Below, one piece after another: positions 15,221-22,641 of a DNA stretch of 33,391 nt (the stretch's first letter is position 1; every line of letters begins with the position of its first letter). The notes under the pieces are model-generated. The model was not told the DNA's origin. It saw only the letters and a program-made list of their open reading frames with translations, and ran no database searches. The DNA is from Phycisphaera sp. (GTDB taxonomy: Bacteria > Planctomycetota > Phycisphaerae > Phycisphaerales > Zrk34): contig WGMA01000056.1 in NCBI GenBank assembly GCA_016125285.1, positions 1 to 33,391 of the forward strand, written 5' to 3'. The position numbers and the translations under genes were made by a program.

Positions 15221-16528
15221 TCAGCTGTCCAGGTCCTTGAGCGCGGCCTTGATCCGCTGCGTCGACGTGTCGCTGTCGCCGTGCAGCTTGAGGTAGCGGT
15301 GATACGCGTCGGCGGCGATGAACTTCAGCTGCGCGTGGAAGTCCGACAGGCCCGCGTCGCCGACCAGCTCCGCGGCCCAGTCGCCCAGCACCATCGCATC
15401 GATCTCGTCGAGGTCCTTGAGCGGCTGCCGCGCGAGCTTGAACCCGGCCTTGAACGGCGCGTCCACGTTCAGCGTGTACCTGTTCGCCTCTTCGGGGTTG
15501 TCGGCCTCGAGCAGGTAGAACAGCATCAGGCGGCGCGCCGCGGGGCGACGATCGCCGGTGGCGTTCTGCAGCGCGGCCTTGAGCGACTCCTCCCGCTGCG
15601 CGACCTTCACCGCGTCCAGCTTCGCGTCGCGCGTCTGGCGTCGCAGCAGCTGATTCAGCTGCGCCGAGATCGAGTGCGGACGCATGTGCCACTCGTACTT
15701 GTAGATCGTCGGACGCACCATCACCTTCTTCGACACGTTCACGCCGTTGACCTCGAACACCTTCTGCTGGTACAGCGACGGCGCGTGCTGGAGCTTGACG
15801 CTGTAGAAGTCCGGCAGCGTCACGTCGTTCTTGACGATGAACGCGTAGAGCTGCTCGCCGGTGACGGTGCTCGACGTGGCGCGCTGACGCAGCGCCTCGG
15901 CCTCGGCGTGCGCCTTGTCGTACAGCGGCTTGAGCAGCGCGACCTTCGCCTCCGCCGTCGACTCGGTCGACAGCGACGCCTTGTCCAGCTGCGACTTGGC
16001 CTCCGCCTCGCGCACCTCCGCGGCCGCCAGCTCCTTGCGCAGCGCCTCGGCGTCGTCCGCCGACAGCACCGTCGCGTCGTCCGGGATCGCGCCGAGGAAC
16101 TCGCCGGTCTTGAGGTTGTAACACACCGGCGGCACCAGCTGGCCGTCCACGAACGGCGCGGCCTTGCCGTTCCACTGCGAGCCCGGCAGGTACTCCGCCG
16201 TCGGCTGCTTCTTTTTCTTCTTCGTGTTCGCCGCCGCCGCCGCGTCGTCCGGCAGCGGCGGGATCGGATCGTTGTTCAACTCGCGGTTGCGATAGACCTG
16301 CGTGTCCTTCCGCCAGATCGTGCCGTGGTCGTGATAGCAGTCCGCGGCGTAGTGGTCGATCAGCTGCTTGAGCGTGGTCGACAGCTCGTCGTAGCTCGGC
16401 GTGTCGCCACGCGACGGGCTCGCCGCCCACATCAGCGCCATCGCCGTCACCATCGCTACGCGCGCGAGCTGCTGCACCGCCCGCCCCGGGCCACCCTTAC
16501 GCGTCGTCGTCGATTCATGTCGGAACAT
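15221..16528 (-). CDS. Hypothetical secreted protein with coiled-coil region
   Basis: A 435-residue protein with an N-terminal export signal after a long basic stretch (core ARVAMVTAMALMWAASP, about 22-38). Residues about 155-215 (ADDAEALRKELAAAEVREAEAKSQLDKA...) are heptad-rich and probably coiled coil. A KKKKKQP patch lies near 103. The rest is alpha/beta without a motif I know; LFYLLEADNPEEANRYTLNVDAPFK may be a TPR-like helix pair. The ATG at 16528 is preferred to 16534 because AAGGGG then lies 8 nt away rather than 2. Function unknown. Confidence 0.72.
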   Translation of the reverse strand: MFRHESTTTRKGGPGRAVQQLARVAMVTAMALMWAASPSRGDTPSYDELSTTLKQLIDHYAADCYHDHGTIWRKDTQVYRNRELNNDPIPPLPDDAAAAANTKKKKKQPTAEYLPGSQWNGKAAPFVDGQLVPPVCYNLKTGEFLGAIPDDATVLSADDAEALRKELAAAEVREAEAKSQLDKASLSTESTAEAKVALLKPLYDKAHAEAEALRQRATSSTVTGEQLYAFIVKNDVTLPDFYSVKLQHAPSLYQQKVFEVNGVNVSKKVMVRPTIYKYEWHMRPHSISAQLNQLLRRQTRDAKLDAVKVAQREESLKAALQNATGDRRPAARRLMLFYLLEADNPEEANRYTLNVDAPFKAGFKLARQPLKDLDEIDAMVLGDWAAELVGDAGLSDFHAQLKFIAADAYHRYLKLHGDSDTSTQRIKAALKDLDS

Positions 16529-16588
16529 CGGCATAGCCCCTTCGCTCAAAACACCATGTCGGTCGACCCGATCGGGTCGGTTACTCAT

Positions 16589-16683
16589 CTACGAAGTGCC
16601 CACTGGCCTGTGCGGTGCGAACGCACATATGGATCGTATAGCAATTGAGCGCACGAATCATATGGATACCGGCGTAACGGATT
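16589..16683. other. Intergenic DNA upstream of the coiled-coil protein gene
   Basis: Less GC-rich than the flanks, with no gene. It presumably holds the promoter of the minus-strand gene starting at 16528; no clear -10/-35 pair is assignable. Confidence 0.4.
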
Positions 16684-16764
16684 CCGCGCACAAAAAACGG
16701 CGGGGTGCCGAACTGGCCAGCCCGCCGTCGTTCCGGGGTCAATGTTGATGAACTAAGTATCGGC
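16684..16764 (-). repeat. Direct repeat copy A (81 bp) with terminator hairpin
   Basis: It matches 16897-16978 with three substitutions and one A-run indel. On the minus strand it contains CGGCGGG (16721-16727 complement) pairing with CCCGCCG (16698-16704 complement), followed by a T-run of six. Similarity continues more weakly for about 40 bp past the copy (ggccgga...ggggcgctttccccaattgtgcg). Confidence 0.88.
16692..16727 (-). terminator. Rho-independent terminator in repeat copy A
   Basis: A minus-strand CGGCGGG/CCCGCCG stem with an inner GCC/GGC, followed by TTTTTT. There is no annotated minus-strand gene between copies B and A, so if used it would end read-through from parA or a small RNA. 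Confidence 0.75.
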
Positions 16765-16824
16765 GCGCGGGCCGGATTCCTCTATGGGGCGCTTTCCCCA
16801 ATTGTGCGCCGGCGCGGTTTCCGC

Positions 16825-16845
16825 GGCGAATCCCGCGGATTCGCC
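16825..16845. repeat. Perfect 9-bp inverted repeat between the two direct repeats
   Basis: GGCGAATCC (16825-16833) and GGATTCGCC (16837-16845) surround CGC. There is no T-run; it could be a structural element of a transcript or an operator. The remaining spacer 16765-16896 has no gene. Confidence 0.6.
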
Positions 16846-16896
16846 ACGTCTACGCGCCGGGCGTCTGTGGGTGCGGACGGCAACCCCCGGCCCGAT

Positions 16897-16978
16897 CCGC
16901 GCACAAAAAAACGGCGGGGTGCCAAACTGGCCAGCCCGCCGTCGTTCCGGGGTCAATGTTGATGGATTAAGTATCGGC
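16897..16978 (-). repeat. Direct repeat copy B (82 bp) with terminator hairpin
   Basis: Second copy of the 16684-16764 unit, 213-214 bp away. It begins with the same CCGCGCACAAAAAA word and ends with AAGTATCGGC. It lies 75 bp beyond the ParA stop on the minus strand and supplies its probable terminator. Confidence 0.88.
16905..16941 (-). terminator. Rho-independent terminator downstream of the ParA gene
   Basis: Minus-strand CGGCGGG (16935-16941) pairs with CCCGCCG (16912-16918), followed by seven Ts. It is about 110 nt past the ParA stop codon. Confidence 0.82.
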
Positions 16979-17052
16979 ACACCGGCCGTATATTTCCACG
17001 GGGTGTTTTACCCAAATGCGTCGACCAGTATAAATTGCTTTATTTGAGCGTT

Positions 17053-18126
17053 TTACCGTCTGTCCGCGAGCTCTTTGGCGCGACGGACGAGCTCGGCGGC
17101 GCGGTTGGTCGGGCGTGGTGGGCCCGCGGGGGGGTCGATCGGGGCGGCGGCGCGGCCGGCGGCGTCGAGCACGATGTTGTACTCCGCCGAGTGCGGCGCG
17201 GCGGGCGTCGCCGGCTGAGCGGGCGCGTGCTCGGCGGGCGACGGGTGCGCGACGTGCGGCGACGGCGTGCTGAGCGTCGCGGGGGTGATCACCGGCGCGG
17301 CGGGCGCCTGGTTGAACACGCCCGGCCGATCGGGCATCGCCAGCCGCTGCGGTTGCGGCGTGTGCTTGAGCAGGTGCTGGGCGAGCTGCTCGTAGTCCGA
17401 CGCGGCGTCGCCGGTCGGTTCGTATTCGCTGATCGGCTGGCCGAGGCTCACCGCTTCCTGCAGCCGGTGGCTGAACCGGATCGGCGCCTGGATGACGCGG
17501 TCGCCGAAGTGACGCGTGAGCTCCGCGATGATCTGCTGCGCCATCCGCTGCTGGTCGTCGAACATCGTCGGCAGCACGTGGAAGCACACGGCGTGCCCGG
17601 CCCGGTCGGCCAGGACCTGCAGCGTCAGCGCCTGACGCGTCGAGCCCGACAGCGCGAGGTAGCCGGTGTCGACGGGGATGATCACTTCGCGTGCGGCGCG
17701 CAGCGCATTGAACGTGAGCAGCCCGATCGCCGGTCCGCAGTCGATCACGCACAGGGCGTAGTGCGAGCGGACCTGCTCGAGGGCGAGGGCGAGTCGGATG
17801 TCGCGGTCGTGGGCGTCGACGATGCGGTGCTCGGCGGCGGCGAGCTCGGGCGTGGACGGCGCGAGGTCGAGGTTGGCCGAGACCTGCCAGACGATTTCAG
17901 GAAGGATGATGCGCGGCGTGGGCGAGCCGGCGGCGAGCAGCGTGTCGGCGATGGACCGCTGCAGGTGCGACTCGGGCACCGCCAGGCCGACGGCGCAGTG
18001 GCCCTGGGGGTCCATGTCGACGAGCAGGGTCTTGTGGCCGAGATCGGCAAAGGCCGCGGCGAGGTTGATCGCCGTGGTGGTCTTGCCGCAGCCGCCCTTC
18101 TGATTGATCACCGCGAAGATGCGCAA
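17053..18126 (-). CDS. ParA/Soj-family ATPase (orphan)
   Basis: A 357-residue ParA/MinD-type P-loop ATPase. The deviant Walker A is KGGCGKTT (10-17), with the signature Lys10 and Lys15. Walker A' is LLVDMDPQGH, and Walker B is CVIDCGPAIG. The ATPase domain ends near residue 250; a Pro/Ala-rich linker and a basic C-terminal helix (NRAAELVRRAKELADRR) follow. No ParB, parS or MinC/E gene is adjacent, so it may position another cargo, though chromosome segregation cannot be excluded. The start is TTG at 18126 with AAGGAA 7 nt upstream; initiation at the family's N-terminal MRIFAVINQKGG supports it. Terminators lie in the repeats downstream. Confidence 0.92.
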   Translation of the reverse strand: MRIFAVINQKGGCGKTTTAINLAAAFADLGHKTLLVDMDPQGHCAVGLAVPESHLQRSIADTLLAAGSPTPRIILPEIVWQVSANLDLAPSTPELAAAEHRIVDAHDRDIRLALALEQVRSHYALCVIDCGPAIGLLTFNALRAAREVIIPVDTGYLALSGSTRQALTLQVLADRAGHAVCFHVLPTMFDDQQRMAQQIIAELTRHFGDRVIQAPIRFSHRLQEAVSLGQPISEYEPTGDAASDYEQLAQHLLKHTPQPQRLAMPDRPGVFNQAPAAPVITPATLSTPSPHVAHPSPAEHAPAQPATPAAPHSAEYNIVLDAAGRAAAPIDPPAGPPRPTNRAAELVRRAKELADRR

Positions 18127-18265
18127 CGCAGCGTTCCTTCCTTGGATACTCTTGTGCTCGCGCCTCGCCGGTCACACCGACGTCGCCACGGCGCGAGCCG
18201 CGTCTGACTTAGCTATCGGCGGGTGATGGTCGGGTTCTTCAAAAGTCACTTCGAGACGGGATTTA

Positions 18266-18323
18266 GCGGAGGAAACTGGAGACAGGGGATCGTACTGGCC
18301 ACTGTCTCCTGTTACCTGTCGCC
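18266..18323. repeat. Imperfect palindrome of GGAGACAG/CTGTCTCC words
   Basis: GCGGAGGAAACTGGAGACAG (18266-18285) is close to the reverse complement of CTGTCTCCTGTTACCTGTCG (18302-18321). The right arm overlaps the last codons of the glycosyltransferase gene, so it may serve as its 3' end structure. The rest of 18127-18311 shows no gene. Confidence 0.55.
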
Positions 18324-19856
18324 TGAGCGGTACAGCCCCAGCACGACGGTCTTGTCGCCGGTGTCGGGTAGCGGGTCGGAGACGACCACGGCCAGCGAGG
18401 CGTGATCCTCGTCGCGGACGGGGATGATGATCCAGCGGGCGGTGTGGAGTTGCTCGGGCGTGGCGGTCTCGGCGCCGCGGGCGTGGCCGAGCAGCGCGGC
18501 GAGGGGATCGACGCGGGCGCGGACGTTGACGAAGGCGATGCGGTCGTCGCCGGTGTGCTCGCGGACCTTGTCGGCGAAGGCGTGCACGCGCTCGCCGAGC
18601 TGCGATTTGGCGGCGGGCGACGCGGTGAAGTTGTACACGCCGAGGCCGATCGCGATCGCGAGGCCGACCGCGGCGATCGTCGGCGCGGCGAGGCGGTGCT
18701 TGCGTGCGACGATCACGAGCCAGTACGCCGCGATCGGCGCGAGGCCGATGAACATCGGCGCGAGGCGGTCGGCGCGCTTCGTGGTCAGCAGGAACACGCC
18801 CGCGACGATCGCCGTCCACAGCACCGCCGGACCCACCGGCCCGGTGAACCATCGCCGCGGCGCGACGTGGAACAGCGCGAGCACCGCGAACAGCGACCAC
18901 GGCGCGAAACGCGTGACCGCATAGAACGGCACCTGCCACGACGTCTGCAGCAGATACAGCGGCGTGCCTTCCTCGACGCGGCCCATCACCTGCTCGTCGA
19001 TCACCTTCTCATTGAACGCCTGCGGGTCGTTGAGGTACATCGGCACGAACCACGCCGCGACCAGCCCGAGCATCAGCGGCAGGCCCCACCACCACCCGAG
19101 CCGACGCAGCGTGCCCCACCGCCCGCCGATCAGCCGCGCCGCGGGGATCGCGTACAGCAGCACGAGCCCCGCGAGCGGGCCCTTCGTCAGCGCCGCCGCG
19201 GCGGTGCACAGCCAGAACCCCAGCGCCCAGGTCCACACGCGCGGTGAACGCGGTTTCGCCGCGTCTTCACCCTCGGCTACGCCGTCAGCGGCGCTCGGCG
19301 TGTCCCCGCGCGTCAGCGCCACCGTCGCGCACACCCACGCCCCGGCCAGGAACGCGACCAGCAGCGTGTCCGGCCGGGCCAGGTAGATCAGCTTGAAGTT
19401 CATGTAGTTGACCAGCCAGCACAGCCCGGCGATCAGCGCCACCGCGTCGGCGCCCGCCGCGCTCGCCGCGTCGCGGTCGGCATCGGCGTCGATCGCGCCA
19501 ACCCCGCCCGCCGCCGTCGCCAGCCCACGCCGGACCATCCACCGCGTCATCCACACCACCAGCCAAAGCGTCGCCAATCCCCCCAGCACGCTCGGCATCT
19601 TCAACGCCCACTCGCTCGGCCCGAACACCCACACGAACGGCGCCGCCACCCAGTTCACCATCGGCGGCTTCGTCGCCACGATCCCGTCGCCGTCCACCGG
19701 CGCCACCCAGTTTCCGTTGTCGACCATGTCGATCGTGTACGCCACCGTCCGCGGCTGCTCCTGATCGTAGAGATCGCTCGGCCCGGCGATCCGCGCGACA
19801 AGCGTCACGACGAGCGCGAGCAGCAGCAGCGTGAGTGTGGGGGACGGCTTTCGCAT
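18312..19856 (-). CDS. ArnT/PMT-type membrane glycosyltransferase (GT83-like)
   Basis: A 514-residue polytopic membrane protein of the GT-C fold, which transfers sugars from polyprenyl-phosphate donors on the outer face of the inner membrane. The first loop carries the expected acidic motif: DLYDQEQPRTVAYTIDMVDN, then GNWVAPVDGDGIVATKPPM, matching the D...E.R...G.W..P...G....KPP pattern of ArnT-like enzymes. About ten to twelve hydrophobic segments follow. The C-terminal soluble part (from about 420) is short. The start at 19856 has no SD; TACGAT lies 7 nt before the ATG, suggesting a leaderless mRNA. The acceptor is unknown. It is tandem with a related gene at 20045. Confidence 0.88.
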   Translation of the reverse strand: MRKPSPTLTLLLLALVVTLVARIAGPSDLYDQEQPRTVAYTIDMVDNGNWVAPVDGDGIVATKPPMVNWVAAPFVWVFGPSEWALKMPSVLGGLATLWLVVWMTRWMVRRGLATAAGGVGAIDADADRDAASAAGADAVALIAGLCWLVNYMNFKLIYLARPDTLLVAFLAGAWVCATVALTRGDTPSAADGVAEGEDAAKPRSPRVWTWALGFWLCTAAAALTKGPLAGLVLLYAIPAARLIGGRWGTLRRLGWWWGLPLMLGLVAAWFVPMYLNDPQAFNEKVIDEQVMGRVEEGTPLYLLQTSWQVPFYAVTRFAPWSLFAVLALFHVAPRRWFTGPVGPAVLWTAIVAGVFLLTTKRADRLAPMFIGLAPIAAYWLVIVARKHRLAAPTIAAVGLAIAIGLGVYNFTASPAAKSQLGERVHAFADKVREHTGDDRIAFVNVRARVDPLAALLGHARGAETATPEQLHTARWIIIPVRDEDHASLAVVVSDPLPDTGDKTVVLGLYRSGDR

Positions 19857-19863
19857 GAGGACG

Positions 19864-19869
19864 ATCGTA
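19864..19869 (-). promoter_or_regulatory. Candidate -10 element for a leaderless glycosyltransferase mRNA
   Basis: Minus-strand TACGAT is followed by CGTCCTC and the ATG at 19856. No SD is present between them. Confidence 0.35.
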
Positions 19870-19911
19870 GCGGCTCCGTAGGCGTCGCGCGTGGTTCGCG
19901 TCGGCGTTGTT

Positions 19912-20032
19912 GGGAATTGCAAATTTCAGATTGAGCATTGTCCATTGCAAATCACCCGGTGGTGTCGCTGTGCGGTCAGGTGTCGGGTTCGGTTTGCAAT
20001 GTGCAATGCTCAATTTGCAATCTGCAATTCCC
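19912..20032. repeat. 121-bp imperfect palindrome of TTGCAAT/ATTGCAA words
   Basis: The left arm begins GGGAATTGCAAATTTCAGAT and the right arm ends with its near complement (TTGCAATCTGCAATTCCC). The arms match over about 40 bp with scattered mismatches, around a GC-rich centre (19970-19985). It fills the 188-nt gap between the two glycosyltransferase genes, ending 12 nt from the stop codon of the upstream one. Confidence 0.75.
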
Positions 20033-20044
20033 TCCGAGCGATCG

Positions 20045-21766
20045 CTACCGAGTCTCAATCGTGGAAGGCTTGCCCAGATACCACACCATCAGCCACTTGC
20101 CGATCGTGTCGTCGAGCTTCACGACGCGGGCGACGCGCGTGCCGAGCTTCGGTTGCCACTCTTCCCACTCCAGCTCGTGGAGGATGAAGCACGCCGGGGC
20201 GTCGCGCTGGAACGCCTCGGCGAGGCCGCCGCGGTAGCGCTTCACGTCGAGCTTGCCGTAGTAGAACACCTCGGGGTGATCGAGCACGGTCTTCTCGGCG
20301 ACGATCGCCTCGTTGGGGCCGATCTCTTCGCGGAGTTGCAGGCCGAGCTGCTGACCGGAGCGCTCCTCGCGGTCGAGGTGCTTGTAGTCGTTGAACGCGA
20401 TGCTCGACGCGACGATGAGCCCGGCGATGGCCCACGTGCCGGGGCGATGCTTCTGCATGATCCACGATCCGACGGCCACGAGGGTCGCCACGCCCGCCGC
20501 GGCCGCGCCGCCGATCAGCCACGCGTGGTGCGGGCTGCCGTCGCGCCACGCCAGCCAGGTCAGCGTCCCGCTGAGGCCCGCGAGCATCAGCGCGACCAGC
20601 GTCATGATCTGCCGCAGCGACGTGCGCATGCGCGCGCCGAAATAGCCGCGGAACCACGCCTCGCCGAACGCGCCGACGACGAGGCTCACCAGCGGCAGCG
20701 TGATGTAGCCGTAGCGCGGGCGCGTCATCAGCACCATGCCGCACAGCGCCATCGACGCGATCACCGCCCCGATCGCCGCACGCGTGCGGACGCGCATCGT
20801 GTGGTCGGTGATCGATCGCGTGACCGACGGGAACAGGCCCAGCAGCACAACGATCGACCACGGCATCGCGTAGCCGATCAGCAGGAACGGCAGCGCCGCG
20901 GCGTCGAGCACGTGGCCGAGGTTTTCGGGCGAGAGGCGGTTGAACACCTCGTTGGGACCGCTGGTGTCGACGTTCAGGTCGTCGGCCGCGACGGTCATCG
21001 CCGCCGCGACGCCCCACGCCGCGAAGATCAAGATGCCGATGATCACCGACAGCCAGACGCTCGGCCGCTTCGCCCACGCCCACCTCTGCGTCGCGATCGA
21101 CGCGCCGATGAACGTGCCGCCCATCACCGGCAGGCCCGCCGGACCCTTGACCAGCAGCACCGCGGCGGTCGACAGCGCGATCGCGATGCCCCACGCCCAG
21201 CGGCGCTTCGTCGGGCCGAACCCGCACTCCAGCACGGCGCACGCGCAGCCGACCGACACCAGCGTGTTGAGCGCGTCGATCTCCGCGGCGCGGTTCTGAG
21301 ACCACAACGCCACCATGCCCAGGCAGCTGAACCCCGCCGCCGCACCGCCCACCTCGCCGAACCACCTTCGGCCCATCCACCACATCAGCATCACCAGCGC
21401 CACCGCCGACAACGCCGACGGCAGCCGCCACACGAACTCGTCGCCGTGCCCCGCGATCATCTCCGTGATCGCGATCACCCAGTAATGCCCCGGCGGCTTG
21501 CGCAGGTAGACCTTGCCGTACAAAGTCGGCGTGATCCAGTTGCCGGTCTCGACGATCTCGTGCCCCGTCAGCGCGCGGTGCCCTTCCGTGCGGGCGAGCG
21601 GCGAGTCGCCCAGCGTCCAGAGGTTGACGAACAGCGCCGCCAGCAGCAGCGCGACCGCGACCTTGACCGGGCACACGCCACCCGATTTCGCGAGCGCGGG
21701 CTCCGGTGCGTCGTCGCCTTCCTGCTCAGCGGCTGCGTCGTCGTCAGGTTTCGTCGTGTCGTCCAT
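20045..21766 (-). CDS. ArnT/PMT-type membrane glycosyltransferase (GT83-like), second copy
   Basis: A 573-residue GT-C membrane glycosyltransferase. After a 30-residue acidic N-terminal tail (DDTTKPDDDAAAEQEGDDA) comes the first membrane helix and the catalytic-loop motif TEGHRALTGHEIVETGNWIT...GKVYLRKPPGHYW, a textbook ArnT/PMT_2 signature. Multiple hydrophobic segments follow and a soluble C-terminal part of about 130 residues. GAGG lies 5 nt before the ATG at 21766, preferred to 21784. It probably acts with its tandem neighbour on surface or exported glycoconjugates; the two differ too much for a recent duplication. The donor and acceptor cannot be inferred. Confidence 0.9.
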   Translation of the reverse strand: MDDTTKPDDDAAAEQEGDDAPEPALAKSGGVCPVKVAVALLLAALFVNLWTLGDSPLARTEGHRALTGHEIVETGNWITPTLYGKVYLRKPPGHYWVIAITEMIAGHGDEFVWRLPSALSAVALVMLMWWMGRRWFGEVGGAAAGFSCLGMVALWSQNRAAEIDALNTLVSVGCACAVLECGFGPTKRRWAWGIAIALSTAAVLLVKGPAGLPVMGGTFIGASIATQRWAWAKRPSVWLSVIIGILIFAAWGVAAAMTVAADDLNVDTSGPNEVFNRLSPENLGHVLDAAALPFLLIGYAMPWSIVVLLGLFPSVTRSITDHTMRVRTRAAIGAVIASMALCGMVLMTRPRYGYITLPLVSLVVGAFGEAWFRGYFGARMRTSLRQIMTLVALMLAGLSGTLTWLAWRDGSPHHAWLIGGAAAAGVATLVAVGSWIMQKHRPGTWAIAGLIVASSIAFNDYKHLDREERSGQQLGLQLREEIGPNEAIVAEKTVLDHPEVFYYGKLDVKRYRGGLAEAFQRDAPACFILHELEWEEWQPKLGTRVARVVKLDDTIGKWLMVWYLGKPSTIETR

Positions 21767-21833
21767 GAACGCCTCGGGGATCATCGAATCGCACGCCACA
21801 ATAGACGAGGGGTGAGGCGGCAGCAATTGATCG

Positions 21834-21903
<70 letters not shown>

Positions 21904-21914
21904 CCTCTACGGCT

Positions 21915-22550
21915 TCACTCCGCCCGCCGGATCACCATGCGGAAGCGCAGCTCCTTGGCGAGCGTTCCGGCCTCGCGCGTGATGCGGCGTTTCATCGCGG
22001 TGGCGCCGCCGATGGTCAGGGCATTGTCCTGCATGGCCGCGAAGACCAGCAGCTCGAACGCGGTGGCGCGGAGCCAGCCGACGTCCTGCCGGTAGCCGCA
22101 CACCGCCAGTGCGCCGGTTTCCTTGAGGAAGCGGTTGAGCCGGTTGCCGTGCACGTCGAGCGTCGCGCACGCGCCGAAGTAGATCACGCGGCCGCCGCAC
22201 CGACCGGCCAGCGCGTCCTCCATCACGTCGAGTGTCACGTGGCTCTCCTCGCGGTGCTGCTCGCCGATGTAGATCGTGCCCGGGTCGCCGTGGAACGCCA
22301 GGTACAGGATCGGGTGATCGGCGTACGTCTTCAGCAGCCATTTGTCGAGGTAGTAGCGCAGCTCGTCCGACGTCGCGACGTTGCGATGGATGCTCGGCAC
22401 GTGGTAAGGCGCCCACTGCCGCAGCAGCTCGAGGATGGGCTTGACCGACGACGTCTTCTTGAGCGACTCGTTCCACTCGCCTTCGAGGCAGAACACACCC
22501 TTGACGTGCCGCCGCACCCCGCGAAACCCACCCTTCGTCGCATCGTTCAT
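21915..22550 (-). CDS. DUF6642-like protein with caspase/CHAT-type His-Cys dyad
   Basis: A 211-residue protein starting with a beta strand motif, VKGVFCLEGEW (17-26), that I associate with the DUF6642 family. Two motifs suggest a clan CD cysteine-protease fold: His87 in LYLAFHGDPG, after a hydrophobic strand, and Cys128 in RVIYFGACAT, after the next one. The His-Gly and strand-end G-A-C arrangement is that of CHAT/caspase peptidases. TGALAVCGYRQDVGWL (145-160) follows as in CHAT proteins. There is no signal peptide. CHAT-like proteins often act in defence or stress proteolysis, but no partner gene is adjacent. A terminator-like hairpin ends 15 nt before its start codon. Confidence 0.72.
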   Translation of the reverse strand: MNDATKGGFRGVRRHVKGVFCLEGEWNESLKKTSSVKPILELLRQWAPYHVPSIHRNVATSDELRYYLDKWLLKTYADHPILYLAFHGDPGTIYIGEQHREESHVTLDVMEDALAGRCGGRVIYFGACATLDVHGNRLNRFLKETGALAVCGYRQDVGWLRATAFELLVFAAMQDNALTIGGATAMKRRITREAGTLAKELRFRMVIRRAE

Positions 22551-22564
22551 CGCGTGCTCACCCG

Positions 22565-22589
22565 AAAAACCCGGGGCAAAATCGCCCCG
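22565..22589 (-). terminator. Rho-independent terminator of the PVC-type cytochrome gene
   Basis: On the minus strand CGGGGC, a 6-nt loop GATTTT, and GCCCCG are followed by GGTTTTTCGG. It lies 53 nt past the cytochrome gene stop and ends only about 15 nt before the ATG of the next minus-strand gene (22550), so it could also act as an attenuator for that gene. Confidence 0.7.
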
Positions 22590-22641
22590 ACTGTCACCAG
22601 TTTATCGGTTTTCACGCACCTGGCGCGGCGACGCCGTCACA

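Noticed and set aside
16684-16978. CRISPR-like repeat array
   Set aside because: Only two copies, of 82 bp, with a terminator; no short regularly spaced repeats and no cas genes.
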